64,000 nt of DNA from Thamnidium elegans (GCA_025201345.1 JAIXMG010000012.1:558001-622000), one strand, 5' to 3'; shown: positions 24,133 through 38,097, numbered from the stretch's first letter. The notes: a model not told the origin generated them from the letters alone. Made by a program: numbers and translations.

Positions 24133-26089
24133 ATGACTTCTCGAGAGTATCCAAATCCCGTCAAAGATTTCAAAGGATTCCAAGAATCTTTATATAAGTC
24201 TCTCATTGCCGCTACAGCAGCAGCAAATAGTATCCCTGTAGAAGAAGTAGGATTTTACAGATCATTAGATAGAGACTTTGCTAAAGATCTTGATCATGCT
24301 GGATCAAGCGCTTTAGCTATTGGTAACTCTTTATTGCAACAGTGTGCTAATGATACCGGTATTGAAGTTTTGAATTTTGAGGATGTCGATGATGTAATTC
24401 AACGTTACGGTATGACTACTGACGTTTGTGATGGGTTACTTGAAAAGGCTGTAAGTTCTTTTCTTCTTCTTTGTGTGTATGTTTTGAGTCATTTACTTAT
24501 TTATTTCTTTAAATAGGATCTTTGCTTAGATCAAATGCGTGGTAAGGGATTTCAAGAAAGTATGAAGCAAGACGCTCCTGAAGTCACACAAATTGCAACC
24601 AAGGTAAACTCGAGATATGGAAAGAGTTGAGGGGAAATGAACCAAAAAAAAACCAACGTTTTGTTTTGTTTTTTTTTTGTAGGATAAATTGGAGTACAAG
24701 TTTTTACATGCCAATAATGTGGTTCGTCCTCAAATTCATTTCAAAGACGCTGTAGATAACTCCAACTCGACACCTTTTGAAAGAAAGATCAAGTACAAGC
24801 CTCATGCTCTTGTTCCTCTTGATTTCACTGCTTCCAACGACGAAATTCCTAGATCACTTCCTCACCCTTATGTGCATGAGATCACTCATATCGAATATCC
24901 TCAACGTATGTTTGAAACTGTCGAACCAGAAATGTATAAACCATACGATACCACTTCACCTACTTGGGTTGATACAGAGGAAAAATTATTAGAAATGATG
25001 AAGCATTTGGAAGGCGTAGAGGAGATTGCTGTCGATTTAGAACATCATAACTACCGTAGTTTCCAAGGTTTTACATGTTTGATGCAACTTAGTACTCGTG
25101 ACGAAGATTTTGTAATTGATACATTGGAGCTTAGAGATAAATTATGGATGTTGAATGAATACTTTGCTGACCCTAACATTGTTAAGGTTCTTCATGGTGC
25201 TGATTCTGATATCATTTGGCTTCAACGTGATTTTGGCCTTTATATTGTTAACCTCTTTGATACATACTTCCCCACCAAAGTACTCGAGTTCCCTCATCAC
25301 AGTCTCGCTTATCTTTTGAAAAAGTATTGTAACTTTGATGCTGATAAAAAATATCAATTAGCAGATTGGAGAATTCGCCCTTTACCAGTGGAGATGTTAG
25401 AGTATGCTCGTTCTGATACTCATTTCCTTCTTTATATTTACGACTGTCTTCGTAACGAGTTAGTAAATAAGTCAACTACTGATGGTAACCTCGTTCGCGT
25501 CTGTCTTCAAAGATCAAATGAAGTAGCTCTTCAAAAATACGATAAAGAAATCTATGATGCCGCTAATGGTACTGGTCCCGGTGGCTGGAAAAATATGTTG
25601 TCTAAATGGAAATACGCTATGAACCCTCAACAACTTGCTGCATTTAAAGCACTTCATAGCTGGCGTGATCACACAGCAAGAGAAGAAGATGAATCGTGGC
25701 GTTATGTGTTACCTAATCATATGCTTTTTGCCTTGGTTGAACGTATGCCTGTAGATTCTAGTGGCGTTATTGGTTGTTGTAACCCTTGTCCTACTTTGGT
25801 CCGTATGAATGCTCAAGCTATTGCTTTTGATATTCAAAAGGCAAAGAGAGAAGCATTACAAGCACCCAAAGAAGATGCATTCAAGGAAGAAGATACATCA
25901 AAGTCAGAAACAATTACAGTTTCTACGTCTGGTTCCTCTACTACAAAAATGCAAGTTCAAAGCATCAAAAGAAGTAATTCTAGTGTTGATCCTGCATTAT
26001 TCGATTTGAAAAAGGCTAAAAAGCTTAGAACTGAGACTGCTGCTAAGTTGGAGAAAAAGAGCTCTGACTTATTTGGTTCTTGCTTATAA
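24133..26089 (+). CDS. rrp6: Exosome 3'-5' exoribonuclease Rrp6 (EXOSC10 homologue)
   Basis: Three exons (24133-24450, 24517-24603, 24683-26089) give 603 residues. An N-terminal PMC2NT region (YKSLIAATAAANSIP, DVIQRYGMTTDVCDGLLEKADLCLDQMRG in pieces) precedes a DEDD-Y exonuclease with DLEHHNYRSFQGFTCLMQLS, LHGADSDIIWLQRDF, NLFDTYF and YARSDTHFLLYIYD, and then an HRDC domain (FKALHSWRDHTAREEDES, ALVERMP). It trims and degrades rRNA, snoRNA and aberrant transcripts with the nuclear exosome. The protein is somewhat shorter than yeast Rrp6 (733 residues), with a reduced lysine-rich tail. The start chosen is the first ATG in this frame. Confidence 0.95.
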
Positions 26090-27609
26090 ATAACATAAAA
26101 TAAAAGTGTTTCGTATATATTCAAATGTTCATATGATGTACAAAACATAACAAGATATACAAGTGAGCGATCAAATATATTGTGCTTATTAGTTTCTTGC
26201 AAACGGAAATTATTCTTGTAAATACATAGGCAACAGCATTGCATATTTTTTTATTTATTTTTTTTTACTGTTTGTTTGCCATTTAAAGTGGCAACTCCTC
26301 TTTTTTAGACGTTGCTTCATTGATGTCAAATATATGCTATTTGTTTGGCAAAGTATACAAAGATATTGCGTATAGATAATGTAAATGAGAAGAAATCCAT
26401 AAAACCTTTGTAAATGAGCGGGTTTATTAAATGCCTAAAATATTAAACAGATAGCAGACATTTATTAACTGTCAACTGATAATAAAAAGGATCTTATAAA
26501 ATATTGTTCTATTCCCACTCCCTTCGAATAAATCATCATCAGCTACGTAAAGAAAAAAAGCATACTTGAATCGAAAATGTCAAATACTCTCTTATAGCAA
26601 ATAATATATTTTGTCTTACACAAATCCCTAACTTTTATCATAAGTGGGTTGTTAATAATACTCCCTGATAGCTATTTTACAGTTTGTATCGTCATTTGAT
26701 TTTATAAAATGGATATATGATTAATTCGAAAAGCTCTCACTCAATAACTAAACACCGTTTTGGTCTTACTACGTCATTAAAGGCTAACTATTACATTTGT
26801 CGTATGTTAATACTTACTTTTTGTATTTGAGGGGGAAAAAAATCATCGTACGAATTTCCCTTTATTTTCACAAACTTGGTAGCCTGGTTAAAATGACTAC
26901 ATTTTGAGCTTATAAACGTTTTGGATAAGACTCCCCCTTATCAGTTTGGAACTATTTTAGATCATCTCACGCTTTGATAGAATTGAGATAATTAGTAGTT
27001 TGTACGACAAAAGGTTATATGCGATCAAGGAGAAAAAGTCCGGGAAATATCATAGTATTACAACATAAAAAGGTTTTTATAGTATATCAGGTGAAGCACC
27101 ATAAAAAAAAAATCATGTGTATACTTACATCTCTGTCATGTACCTTAATTTAATGCTGCTTCTTTATTTTGCCACCTGAAGGTTTCCCGCTATGAAAAAA
27201 AAAAAAAAATATGCATGCCAAATAAACGAACGAAACGTTTGTACAAGACAATCTTAATTGTGTGTGTGTGTGTGTGATGTTACTTTTTTTTAAAAAAAAA
27301 TATTAGTCATTCTAATTCTTAAAAGCAAATCATGCGAATTGTCTAATACACATTTTTACAGTACCCATTTTTGGCCGCGTCTTTTTTTTTCCGTGAAAAC
27401 ATCACAATTGGTAAAGAAAAGGTGTATTTTTATGAATAATTTGAAAATGTTAGGGTACAAATTAATTGAGACGTAGAATATGTATGCCACTGTACTCTTC
27501 TGCTTAAAGGTCAGACGTTAATCGTAATAATTTGGAAGACGTGTTTTCGTTTCCATAGGTGGCGTGTAGTATGTTGGTCTTGTTCAGTAGCGTACTTCAG
27601 ACGACTTAC
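26090..27609. other. Intergenic region, no supported gene
   Basis: AT-rich sequence with a short (GT)n run near 27260 and a T/A palindromic tract near 27283-27300. Confidence 0.4.
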
Positions 27610-27611
27610 CG

Positions 27612-28501
27612 CTAGAAGTGCCGAAGAAGTTCTTGTATCGATAGTTTTTCTATTTTTCTGTATGATTGTTTCTTCTGTAAAAAGTGCATAACTATAAGAC
27701 ATACGAATTCATATTGATAATCCAACGAAAATAACATTTAATGAACCAAGTACTTACATTTAACGTCAGTAAACCAACTATTAAATCAGGAACCACTTTC
27801 TGCTTATTTAATTATAGTTCCTATTGATTTAGTACAGCCGTCAAGGAAAACATTGTCATTTTCAATACTATTATCCTATGAAGGCAGAAATGAAAATATA
27901 AGATATTTTAATATACGAGTTAAAAACTATAATTACTTCATTGGTATTGTATACCTATTAAGATGATATATTATCGCTAAAAAACGAAGAAGCTAATAAA
28001 GCAAAATAAATTAGTACCAGATAAAGTACAGATAATAATAATATACTTACCTTCACGTTCGGTCATTCGCTTGACTCTTTCTGGCATAGTACTATCCAGA
28101 TGTTGCTACAACAATAGTGATATAACCGTTCAGAAAAAATAATTCGAAGTTTTTTAACAGATACAAACCTTCTTCTTTTTACTTTCCCACAAAGCGTAAT
28201 CTGAAGAGTTTCTACTAGAGGCATTATAATGTTACTATATTACGTTTAGCCCCCTTTTTTAGTCTTGGTGTTAGTTTAGCTATTTTCTCATCGTCTGAAA
28301 ATGGCTCAACAAGAGTATCCGAATCCAAAGAAAAGTGTTTTTTTTTCGTGTTTTAACTCAAAATTATTGAGGTTCCACTTACGAGAAGGGGTTTCTTACA
28401 AATGGACGTATAAGAGACTAGTACTGGGGTGGTAATGATGATTATATAATTCTGATATAGTTACCATCAAAGTCTTTGAATTCAGGAGTTTCGAAGTTCA
28501 T
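27612..28501 (-). CDS. Candidate gene of very small exons, product not recognised
   Basis: Several exon-like blocks chain together on the minus strand. They are 28465-28501 (ATG, MNFETPEFKDFD), about 28169-28212 (SSDYALWESKKKK), 28051-28105 (QHLDSTMPERVKRMTERE), roughly 27835-27868 (LKMTMFSLTA), roughly 27757-27800 (KVVPDLIVGLLTLN) and 27612-27674 (KKQSYRKIEKLSIQELLRHF, stop). Most junctions have GTAAGT- or GTTTGT-like donors and phases agree over the last five blocks, except that one intron would be only about 36 nt. The link between the first ATG and the second block was not resolved. The amino-acid composition looks like a real helical protein. No family is recognised. Confidence 0.4.
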
Positions 28502-29891
28502 AATAGCCCTTGATACATTTTATTCTGTCGATATTTGTTAGTGTATCGTAGAATACCAGTTAATAAAAAGCTTGTAAATGTTCATAAATGTTCAATAGCG
28601 TTAGATCGTAGAACTGAATATGTGTTTTACGGATATATATATATATATATATATCAGTTCCCTCTCTGTATTCGCATACTTTTTTCTAATAAAAACAGAT
28701 GTCGATAAAGAAATACGTACCACTAGGCATTTTTTTTTTTTTTAAAAAAAAGAACAAAATTGGCTTTATTCGTCATTAAAAAGAAATAAATAGCAAGTTA
28801 AATTAATTATCAGGATAAAAAAAAACGTCAATTCATCTATTGTTTGAAATAAAAATATTACGGCCTATAAGTCGATAACTAAAACATAATATATACAGGC
28901 ATCCTACAATATTCTACTTTTTCGATATTGGTAAAATTACTCGATTTGAAATCCGCTCCTTGGACCCGTCAGTACCGTATTGGATAATATTGCTATATGC
29001 AGATTAGATCAAGTTATCAGCAAAATGCAACAAAACACAAAAAAGATCGGTCATAGTTTGATTCTCTTATGAAACGAGTTTCATTCAAGTGGTTATATTA
29101 CGAAAATCAAAACAGGCTTGGTAAGCAAATAAGTTGAGGTGATTTACGAAATATAAACCTGAAATGGGGAATATTCTTGCGACTTTTTGTCAAATGGTTA
29201 AACAAACTCTATCTACTAATTTAATTGATCTCCCGTTTTACTTTCCCAGTATGGTTTTTAAGGTTATAAGTGTATCCGGAGGAGAAGAAGGTTTTTTTTT
29301 TTTTATATATATATTCTGATTTAAAACACTAGTTATTTCCATACTTGTGACAATCCGTATATACTAATCAGATATGTTTATTCCAGAATAAATGAGTTGC
29401 TTATACACGAAACAAATATAATCCTTTTTTTTTTAAAAAAAAAAAAAGTTAAAAATAACACTATCGTGTGTTCACACAAAGCATAAATATTTCCGAATAA
29501 TATTAAGGGATGGGAAAATTCACACAAAAAGAGTCATAAGGATTTCAATGGCTAATTGTACTTTTCTGGAGTAATTATGATAGCATGACTAAAAGATTAG
29601 ATTGAACCGCGATATTGAGATCACAAAAACCCGCCTTGTATAAATTGCATTTTGTGGTACACTAAACTGCAATTGTATATGTGGGGAAAAAAAAGCATCT
29701 CTATTTGTTTATATCTTATTCAAATGCGTATATACAAATTTTTTTGTGACACTAGTTTAAACCTTATCTTCACATATAAATGCTAAAGGAGAATCATGAA
29801 AATCCTTATAAACATATCCCTTTTTTCCTCGATTTATTTATTCCTTTTCATCTTTTCTTTTTTATATTTTTTATCTAATTATTAAAGAATA
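28502..29891. other. Intergenic region upstream of the carboxylate transporter
   Basis: It contains a (TA)n microsatellite at about 28633-28654 and T/A palindromic tracts near 28729-28750 and 29426-29447. The last few hundred bases should hold the transporter promoter. Confidence 0.4.
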
Positions 29892-32004
29892 ATGTCTCGT
29901 AATACTGGTGAAAAAGCAGAGATTGAACAGGTTGAGAGTATACACTCTGATAACCCTAGTGATGGTGACTTGAGTTTCAAGCAGTATACAGAAAAAGAAG
30001 AAGAAAGACTTAAAAAGAAAAATCTGTTGGTTCGAATCAAGAATGCGGTTTACCAGAAACCTGAAAAAACACATAACGCGTGGCATTTATTAACAAACTT
30101 GACAAATACTCAAAGAATCACGTTTGCTGCAGGTAAATATATACGAATTCTACCTGATTTCGTCTTTTTTTTTTTTTTTGCTGATATGAAATATATAGCA
30201 TTTTTTGGATGGACGCTTGATGCGTTTGATTTCTTTTCTGTCTCTCTGTCTGCTACTCGTATAGGTAAGTTATATGAAAGATAAAAAATATTACCTCGCG
30301 TCTAATTGTGTCGTCTATAGCTGAAACATATGGTGTTCAACCATCAGATGTTACTAGTAAGTACAATTTTCCTGTTTTTGTACAATTTAAAGCTAAATGT
30401 ATGTGTTACTTTTTTTTTTTTTCAGGTGCTATCACAACTACTTTGGTAAAAATAAAATAAAAAAGTTTTAGATCGAAAATTACTAAATTTCTATTTTTTT
30501 TTCTTAGATGTTACGTCCTGTTGGTGCTTTAATTTTTGGGTAAAAAAGATTAATTGAAATCTGTTCTTTTTTTAAAATACTTACTTTATAATTTTAGTGC
30601 TTTAGCAGATAAATATGGTCGTCGTTGGCCTTTAATGATAGATATTGTATTATTTTCAGTCATTAACATGGCCAGTGGTTTCGCTCCTAATCTTCCTACT
30701 TTTATCGGACTTCGTGCACTTTTTGGAATTGCTATGGGTGGTGAATGGGGTTTAGGCGCTAGTTTGGCTTTAGAAGCTCTTCCGGTGGAAGCAAGAGGTT
30801 TATTCTCCGGTATATATCAGGAAGGTTACGCATGTGGATACCTTTTGGCAGCTTTAGCCAATTACGCGGTGGTAGAAACAGATTCTTCCTGGCGAGTTCT
30901 TTTTTGGGTTGGAGCTGCCTTCGCCCTCTTGGCTGTTGTGATACGTATCTGGGTACCTGAATCAGAAACGTTCGAAAGACAACAAGAAGCGCGTAAAGTT
31001 TTGGGGCGGTCGTTATGGTCTGAAGCTAAACTGGCTGTGAAAAACCATTGGTTACGTATGATTTATATGGTGATTTTGATGGCTTTTATGAATTTTTTCT
31101 CGCACGGTAGTCAGGTAACTAGAGTTTTTTTTTGTATTACATATATTTGATATTTACTTTTTTTTTTTTTTTTTTTTTTTTCTTAGGATTTATACCCTAC
31201 ATTTTTGACCGCACAATTAGAGTACACATCAACTCAACAGACGGTGACAAGCGTCATCATGAACATTGGCGCTATCATCGGCGGTACTCTGTTTGGTTAT
31301 CTTTCTAATTACTTTGGCCGTCGTTTCATTATATTTCTTTGTGCTATCTTTGCTGGCGCGTTTATTCCCTTATGGATCTATGCTCCTAATATTTACGCGC
31401 TTCAATTTGGAGCGTTTGTCATGCAGTTCTTTGTTCAGGGAGCATGGGGATGTAGGTGTTTTTTAATTAGTAGTGTACATTAATCTAAATTGATTGATTT
31501 AGGTATTCCTGCTCACATTAATGAATTATCTCCAGCTGCATTCCGCGGTTTGATGCCAGGTTTAGCCTACCAACTTGGTAATTTGGTAAGGGGGAATTTT
31601 TTTTTTGATCATGACGACATAAAAAAAAAAAAAAAAAAAACTCACACGTTTCCTAGATAAGTGCGGCTTCAAGTCAGATCGAGGCTACGATCGGTGAGAA
31701 GTACCCCATTCAAAATGAAGATGGAACTTATCGATTGAATTCAAAGGGTCAGCGTATAGCCGATTACGGCTTAACACAAGCCATCTTTATGGGTTGCGTG
31801 TGCGTCGGATTATCTATAGCCAGTAAGAAATTATCTTTACAGATCTTAAATCATGTACTAAATTTTTTTTTTTTTTTTGTAGTTCTGGTTGGCAAGGAAG
31901 AACGCAATAAAGATTTTACAGAATACCTTACTGAAGACCTAAATGGCCAGGCTATTGCTCCAGAAGATATCAAAGCCCATAAGACAGAACAAGGAAACTT
32001 GTGA
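29892..32004 (+). CDS. Jen1-type monocarboxylate/proton symporter (MFS)
   Basis: Ten exons (29892-30132, 30199-30264, 30321-30356, 30426-30445, 30508-30539, 30598-31114, 31187-31451, 31503-31585, 31657-31822, 31883-32004) give 515 residues. Exon 4 is 20 nt. The protein has a polar N-terminus and about twelve membrane spans, with the MFS loop-2 motif ([12 protein letters not shown]). The stretch [13 protein letters not shown] matches the Jen1 family signature NxxS/THxS/TQDxxxT exactly. Family members import lactate, pyruvate or dicarboxylates with protons at the plasma membrane and are usually glucose-repressed; the substrate here cannot be read from the sequence. Confidence 0.94.
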
Positions 32005-33253
32005 AAACAAACACACATATCTATTTAGCTATATAATGGCATTGTATAAATAAATTATTATTATTATCACGATAATCTCTTGCATTTTTATTTTGAAAAA
32101 AAGAAGAATCGCTTTTTTAAAAAGGACGCAGACATTTTTTTTTTTTAAATCCAAACAAATTTGATCCATCATGTTGAATTGCTTCTTTTCGTAATCATTA
32201 GTTACAAAAGTTAAATGAAGTGCTTTGAAACAGGCCCAACCAGATTTTTCATCGAGATTTGGTACTACCTTAGCTGTGCAATAGCATTACTTTATTCTCA
32301 GATTTATAATTATATATGTCGACTTGCGCAGTAGACATTTAAAAAAAAAGTATTGCCATCTTATTAAGTAGTGAAGCTATGAAAAGATCACGAGCTGTCA
32401 GTGTGTGTGTGTGTGTGTGTACTATTAAGTAAAATAGGACCTGTCATTTTTTTAATTTTATTTTCTAATTTTTTTTTTTTTTTTTAACTTAAATTTGAAG
32501 GTGCCTGGTACAACTATTCCATCTGAGGAGGGTAGTTTTCTCCGCCAAATTAAGTCCCCTTTCTTAATACTCTCCTGCAGCACGGATAAAAGATAGACTT
32601 ATAAATCGAATTTGGACAGAAGAGAAGCTTGCTTTAATAGTAAACAAAAAGAAATAAAGGTTCTATATTTAATTTTAGAGAATCTATCCAAAAATAGACT
32701 GGTGATTATTTATGTATGATCGAAAATGATGTATGATCCATGAGCCACACTTTTTTTTATATTAAATTTAATGGAATTTATAGCAATGGACTATAAGTCG
32801 ACATATTTGTTGTTAAATCCACGCTTATAATACTAAACAATTATCTTAAATAAAGGATAATTGCTTATAATCCATAAACTACGTTTGGCACAGTAGAAAT
32901 GAAATCTTCCCCATTTGTGCAACGGTAACCTGGTAACTATAGAGGCCACGCTTTGATTATAGATGACATTGGTAGTAAAGGAAAATAAATACTTTCTAAT
33001 GCACCTTAAACTCGTAAAACTAATTCAGATAGACGGTTTTTCTATTTGATAATAATGTTCTCTTCTATTTTTTTTTTTTTTTTTTTGTTCATTTTAAAAT
33101 TCATGCAATAGTTAAATCCTTTATACTTTTCTTTTTTTGAGATAAGAATTTGTATGGGGTAAGTATCTTTTTTGTTGTAAAAAAATGTGAAACAACCCAA
33201 TTCACCAAAATTAACCATCTTTCCCGACTTTTTGATAAACCGCAAACGAATCT

Positions 33254-33288
<35 letters not shown>

Positions 33289-33366
33289 TTTATTGTTTTA
33301 TTCTATTTGGGAGAGAAGAATCGATCTTTTTATGTTCTATGTAAACATAAACATATAATTTAATGC

Positions 33367-33398
<32 letters not shown>

Positions 33399-34568
33399 GT
33401 GTGTGTACAAGTATATGTATATGTATATCAATATGTGTGTGTGCGTGTGCGTATGTATTTGTTCTACAGATTTTCCTATAATTCCCTTCTTAACTCGATG
33501 TACCCGTGATATTCTTTTCAAGTTGTACTTCTTCTAATTCCTTAGCTTATTTGTTAAGTTTTGCATTTTTACTAAAAAAAAAAAAAAAAAAAAAAAAAGT
33601 GTACAAGCTTTGACAATATGTTTATATAATGAGTTAATCGAGTAGAAATAAGATAGAAGAAACATTAGATCTCTTGATTTGATCGATATATTTATTTGTA
33701 ATGAGTTTCTTCTGCTTACATTTTTTTTTTAAAATAGAAAACAGGTCTATTTTTTTTTTTTACAAAAGAAAATCAACGCACGGAGCATAATTTTAAGATA
33801 CCGATCTTATTGCATTCCGAGATTAACATCAATCCAGGTCAAAAACCCAAGCGGGCCCATGGTTTCACCTTTTTAATGTGTCAAAAAAAAAACAAAAAAA
33901 AAAGGCAGGCTATTCATCTAGTCTATATTGAACCTCCTCCATTTATTACATATTGACATATGTACTTTTTTTGATTTAAATTCAAAAATCTATTTTTTTT
34001 TTTTTTTTTAATTCGGGGACAGGTTAGAGCTTTAGATGTAACACTAAACTGTAAACGTAAAGCCATTTCAGCTTCGTTCGTTATAATTGGCCTTGTTTCA
34101 TTGAGTATGTTCCTCTCAATAAAAGGCTAAATAACATTTTTATTTAATGATAACTGGATTGCTCAACGAGCACAAATATTATGGATTAAAAATTATTCTA
34201 ACCTTTTTTTTTTTTTTTTTTCCTCACAACCTTCCCCCCCTCCTTTTTTTTCTCTTCTTTTTGTTTTTTCTTTTCCCTTTTTCCTTTTTTTTTTTTTTTT
34301 ATCTGACGAAAATAGAGTAGTGATTTCATTTAAAATCCCGTGCCTGAATTGCCCAACTTAACAAAAAGAGAGAGAGTGAACAAAATCAACTTTCTACGCT
34401 TTGTGTATAATTGTTTTCTTATCCACCTTTCTTATTGTTAACCCAATTTTGACAAAAACAAAAATAAAAATATAGGGCTGGAAAAAAAAAAAAAAAATCA
34501 CACTGAAATTTTTTTAGCAAACCACGCAATTTTTTTATAAACAAAAAGCTACTCATTTCGACAACGAA
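32005..34568. other. Long intergenic region with microsatellite and homopolymers
   Basis: About 2.5 kb with no supported gene. It carries GT microsatellites (about 32399-32420 and 33366-33455), T/A palindromic tracts (33256-33288), poly-A/T runs and pyrimidine-rich sequence near 34200-34300 upstream of the next gene. Confidence 0.4.
33366..33455. repeat. (GT)n microsatellite, interrupted
   Basis: Two blocks of GT dinucleotides with occasional C interruptions (33366-33407 and 33433-33455), separated by a TATGTATATG stretch. Confidence 0.9.
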
Positions 34569-37174
34569 ATGTCAACTGGAAGGAATATAAGAACTTCAGT
34601 TGATTCTGGTAGCCCTGTTCCTACTCAAAACCATAGTCCAGAACAAGCATATTATTCAGTAAAGTACAAGACTTTTTTATATATATAAACATATATGTAC
34701 TTTTTTTATTAATTATTTATTTTAGTTGGATGCATTTTATGCTACGTTGTTATCAAGGACGTTTATTACAAGTACAGAAGCTATTACCTTCTGTAGAGAC
34801 CTTTGCTCCAGTCATGGGTTTACGGTGAAACAAGAACAGAGTACTCACAAGGTGAAAAAAAATAAAATAATAAAATAAAAAAACATTGTAGTGTATATTA
34901 AAATACTAATATTCATTGTAGAATATTTATGTTTATTGTTCCAGAGAAGGACTTCCCGATTCTCATCGTAATCCAAAAGTCAACCCACAAAGAAACAGAC
35001 ACTCTCAACGCTGTGAATGTCGATGGCGTATTGTCCTGTTTGAAAATTTGAAAACTACTTGGGAATTTCGTAAATCACAAAATGCAGAAGCTTTCATTCA
35101 TAACCACCCATTATTACGACCCGATGAAATTAAAAAGGAATGGCCGCGTGAAGTATCAGAAAAAATCTTTGAATTGGCAAGACAACGATTACCTACGAAC
35201 GAGATTAGACAACTAGTACGCGAACAATACCCTGACATCTCTTGGGATGACAGAAGATTTTACAATCGACTTTCTGAAGAACGTCAAAAGATGAAGCAGA
35301 GAGACACTGCAATGAGAACGATTCGTCTTGTTAACTTGAGTGCCCAAATCTGTATGGTTAATTCTGGAAGTGAAGACTTGTCTCATTACGTAGAAAGTAA
35401 ACTACTAAGTTTATTAGAAGATACTTGTAAATTTGCTAATGTCAATAGTAATTCCATCGCCATGCCTATTCCCTTGCCGACATCTACTGAGACTTCCACA
35501 CCACAGCAACATACGTTTTCTGCACGGCAGGAAGAAAAGAGAAGCACTAACTCGGTTAAAACTGAGATTAAACGCGAAAGTGAAGGTAGTATGGGTGGCC
35601 CTAGCAAGACTTCCAATAGATCAATAAAGCCAGACGATAACAATCATGATGTAAAAAAAAAAAAAATGTTTTTAAAAAACATGGAATTTGTTACTAATTG
35701 ATATTGTGTAGCTAATCGAATCTAAATCAGCACCGACATCATCGATTAATACAAGAAAATCGTTTGAAACGTTACCAAAAGGGTACCTTGCTGTGCCTAT
35801 TCCGGAACATACGTTTCACGTTAAAATGTACAGCCAGAATTCAGCAGGAGATATAAGACGAGCTATATTCGATATGCAAAGATCTTCGGCAAATACGAAC
35901 GTTAATAATAATATAATTGGAAATAATTCGCATTTGCAATACGTTGCTCAGCATCGGGAACCCAGAAGAAGGCGCTCGAGGGCGTTGTTTGCCCCTGAAG
36001 AAGACACAGACTCGATGGATTTAGATACGCCGCCTAGAAAGTTATCGAGACAAGTAACGTCTTCAATTATCGACGATGAACTAGATGATATGTCCTCACA
36101 ATCTTCACCTTCTAACTCGCAAAGCATTTTATTTTCTACGACGACGCAAACACATGATCGTCAATTGATCAATGCTCCCAACTTTAATCGCGCCCCTTCG
36201 ACGGCTACTGTACAGGATAACAATACTATATTTTATGGAGGAAACAGTGGAAGCGGTGGAAGTGGTGGTAATACAGAAACACATTACTTGAACCAACATA
36301 CATTTGCGCCACCTGCCGATAATACCAATATATACCCTTCTTCAGGAAATATGAATCAAAACACAAGTACGAATCGGTCAATGCAGCAAGTGATGTATGA
36401 CCCGTTTGTTCAACAGCCGTCTACAAACGAGATGGGCATCATTCAACACGGTATCAGCGAGAGACCGCATTCAATGACGTTCGGCGCAGCTATCCCTACT
36501 TCCATTAGAACACCATCTAGAATTCCAATGGAGCATCCGTCGATTGTACGTCCTAATGGTTATCCTGCCAATTTTACCCAATTGCAAAATATGATTGAAG
36601 AGAATGACGGTAAGCTTCTCTTTTTCGAGGGGGGAGGGGGTTAATTGTTTCTAATTTTATCGTTCATATAGGTAAGCAAAGATTTTATTCGTCTTTTAGG
36701 GATACCCTTGCACAGCCTTCTAGCCCTGTTCCTCCGAGAACTTCCACGGCAGTCGTGCCTCAGATAATGTCGCAACAAACGCAATATATAGCTCAACAAG
36801 CAAATGATAACTCGCAAAACATGTTTCCCTCCTACCCTTCTCATCCGCCACAAAACATATTCCCCACGCCTTATATAACAAATGATCAGATTTTACAACA
36901 ACACTCACAATCACAACCGCAACAACAACACTCACAATCACAACAACAACACTCACAATCACAACAACAACACTCACAATCACAACAACAACATTCGCAG
37001 CCACAACAACAACAACAACAACAACAACTCTCCCAACTTCATCTTCAACAACACCACCAACAACAAAAAAGGAAGCAACAGTATAACTTGAACTTTCAGC
37101 AACAGCAACAACAACAGCTTGAAAGACAACAACAAGAACATCAATTATATCGTAGAGCAAGTGGCCCAAGCTAA
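34569..37174 (+). CDS. FAR1-type zinc-finger regulator with glutamine-rich C-terminus
   Basis: Five exons (34569-34658, 34726-34851, 34922-35650, 35712-36609, 36672-37174) give 781 residues. Residues about 45-130 carry a FAR1/WRKY-GCM1-type DNA-binding domain: ITFCRDLCSSHGFTV, then YVYCSREG, CECRWRIVL and the closing HNHPL. A helical block (PREVSEKIFELARQRLPTNEIRQLVREQYP) follows, then a low-complexity Ser/Asn-rich middle and a C-terminal region with long Gln runs and repeated QQQHSQS units. FAR1-type domains are plant- and transposon-related (MULE) DNA binders that also appear in fungal transcription factors. No transposase domain is seen here, so a regulatory role is inferred. The Q-rich tail could be an activation domain. 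Confidence 0.85.
36897..37035 (+). repeat. CAA/CAC-rich coding microsatellite (QQQHSQS repeats)
   Basis: In-frame tandem units of roughly 18-21 bp encode QQQHSQS-type repeats, followed by a pure CAA run, in the last exon of the FAR1-type gene. They are likely length-variable between strains. Confidence 0.85.
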
Positions 37175-38097
37175 CCTTTTTAAAAAAAACGATAAACAAG
37201 ACAAAACAGAAAAAAAAATCCTAATATCTTAATACTTATTCATATATAACATAATGTAGTAGATATACATTATTCTATTTATTTTTTTGTTACTATTTTC
37301 CTAAAACACTCCTATGTATTGTTACAGTTATTCCACCATATACACAACTCACCCGCCCTCTCTCCCCCTTTTTTTTTTGTAAAAAAGAAAAAAAAAAAAA
37401 AAAAAAAAAAATGAAAAAAAAAACTACAAAAAAAAAAGCATGATTTTATGAAAATTAAATATACAACAAGCACTATGCCTTTTTTCAACCTAGACTATTT
37501 TTTTTAAAAAAAAAAAAAAAGAAAAAGGTATTCATTACTTTACAAAGCTTTAACGTGTTCGTTCATTATCATTATTGATGTCCTACATAATCGTATATTT
37601 GCACAAATTAAATATGAACATAATAAATAAGATTTAAACAAATTCTCAGTTCGACTAATTCTATTATTGATTAATAGTTTTTTCTTTGTTTGTTTTCAAA
37701 GATCTTCTTTTAGAAAAAAACTATCTCCCTTGTTTCGATGCAGAACAAAATAAAAAAAAAGGGTACTCGATTTTTGGCCAGAAGGTTGGATGTGAGTTGC
37801 TAGGGATTTTTTTTTTTTTTTTTTTTGTTTAACGCATGTGTTAGTTTGTCGCGTTAAAATAGGCTATTTGTTTGCGGATATAGCTTTTTTTTAAAATTGC
37901 CCCTCATCCTTTTTTTTTTGTGGTACGGTCAGAGTGCATCATTGTTAAGGGTTTTTTTTTAATATATACTCTAAATACGAAATCAGATTTGTTAGAGAGG
38001 GGGGAAGCGCGAAAAATATGCAGTTTGGTTCGTGATAAGCTTATCTTAACATATATTTAGAGTTATTTTATTAGACTAAGTTATAAATATTTACAGT

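Noticed and set aside
36720..37199. Minus-strand Val-rich frame of 159 codons
   Set aside because: Antisense reading of the CAA-rich repeat in the FAR1-type gene.
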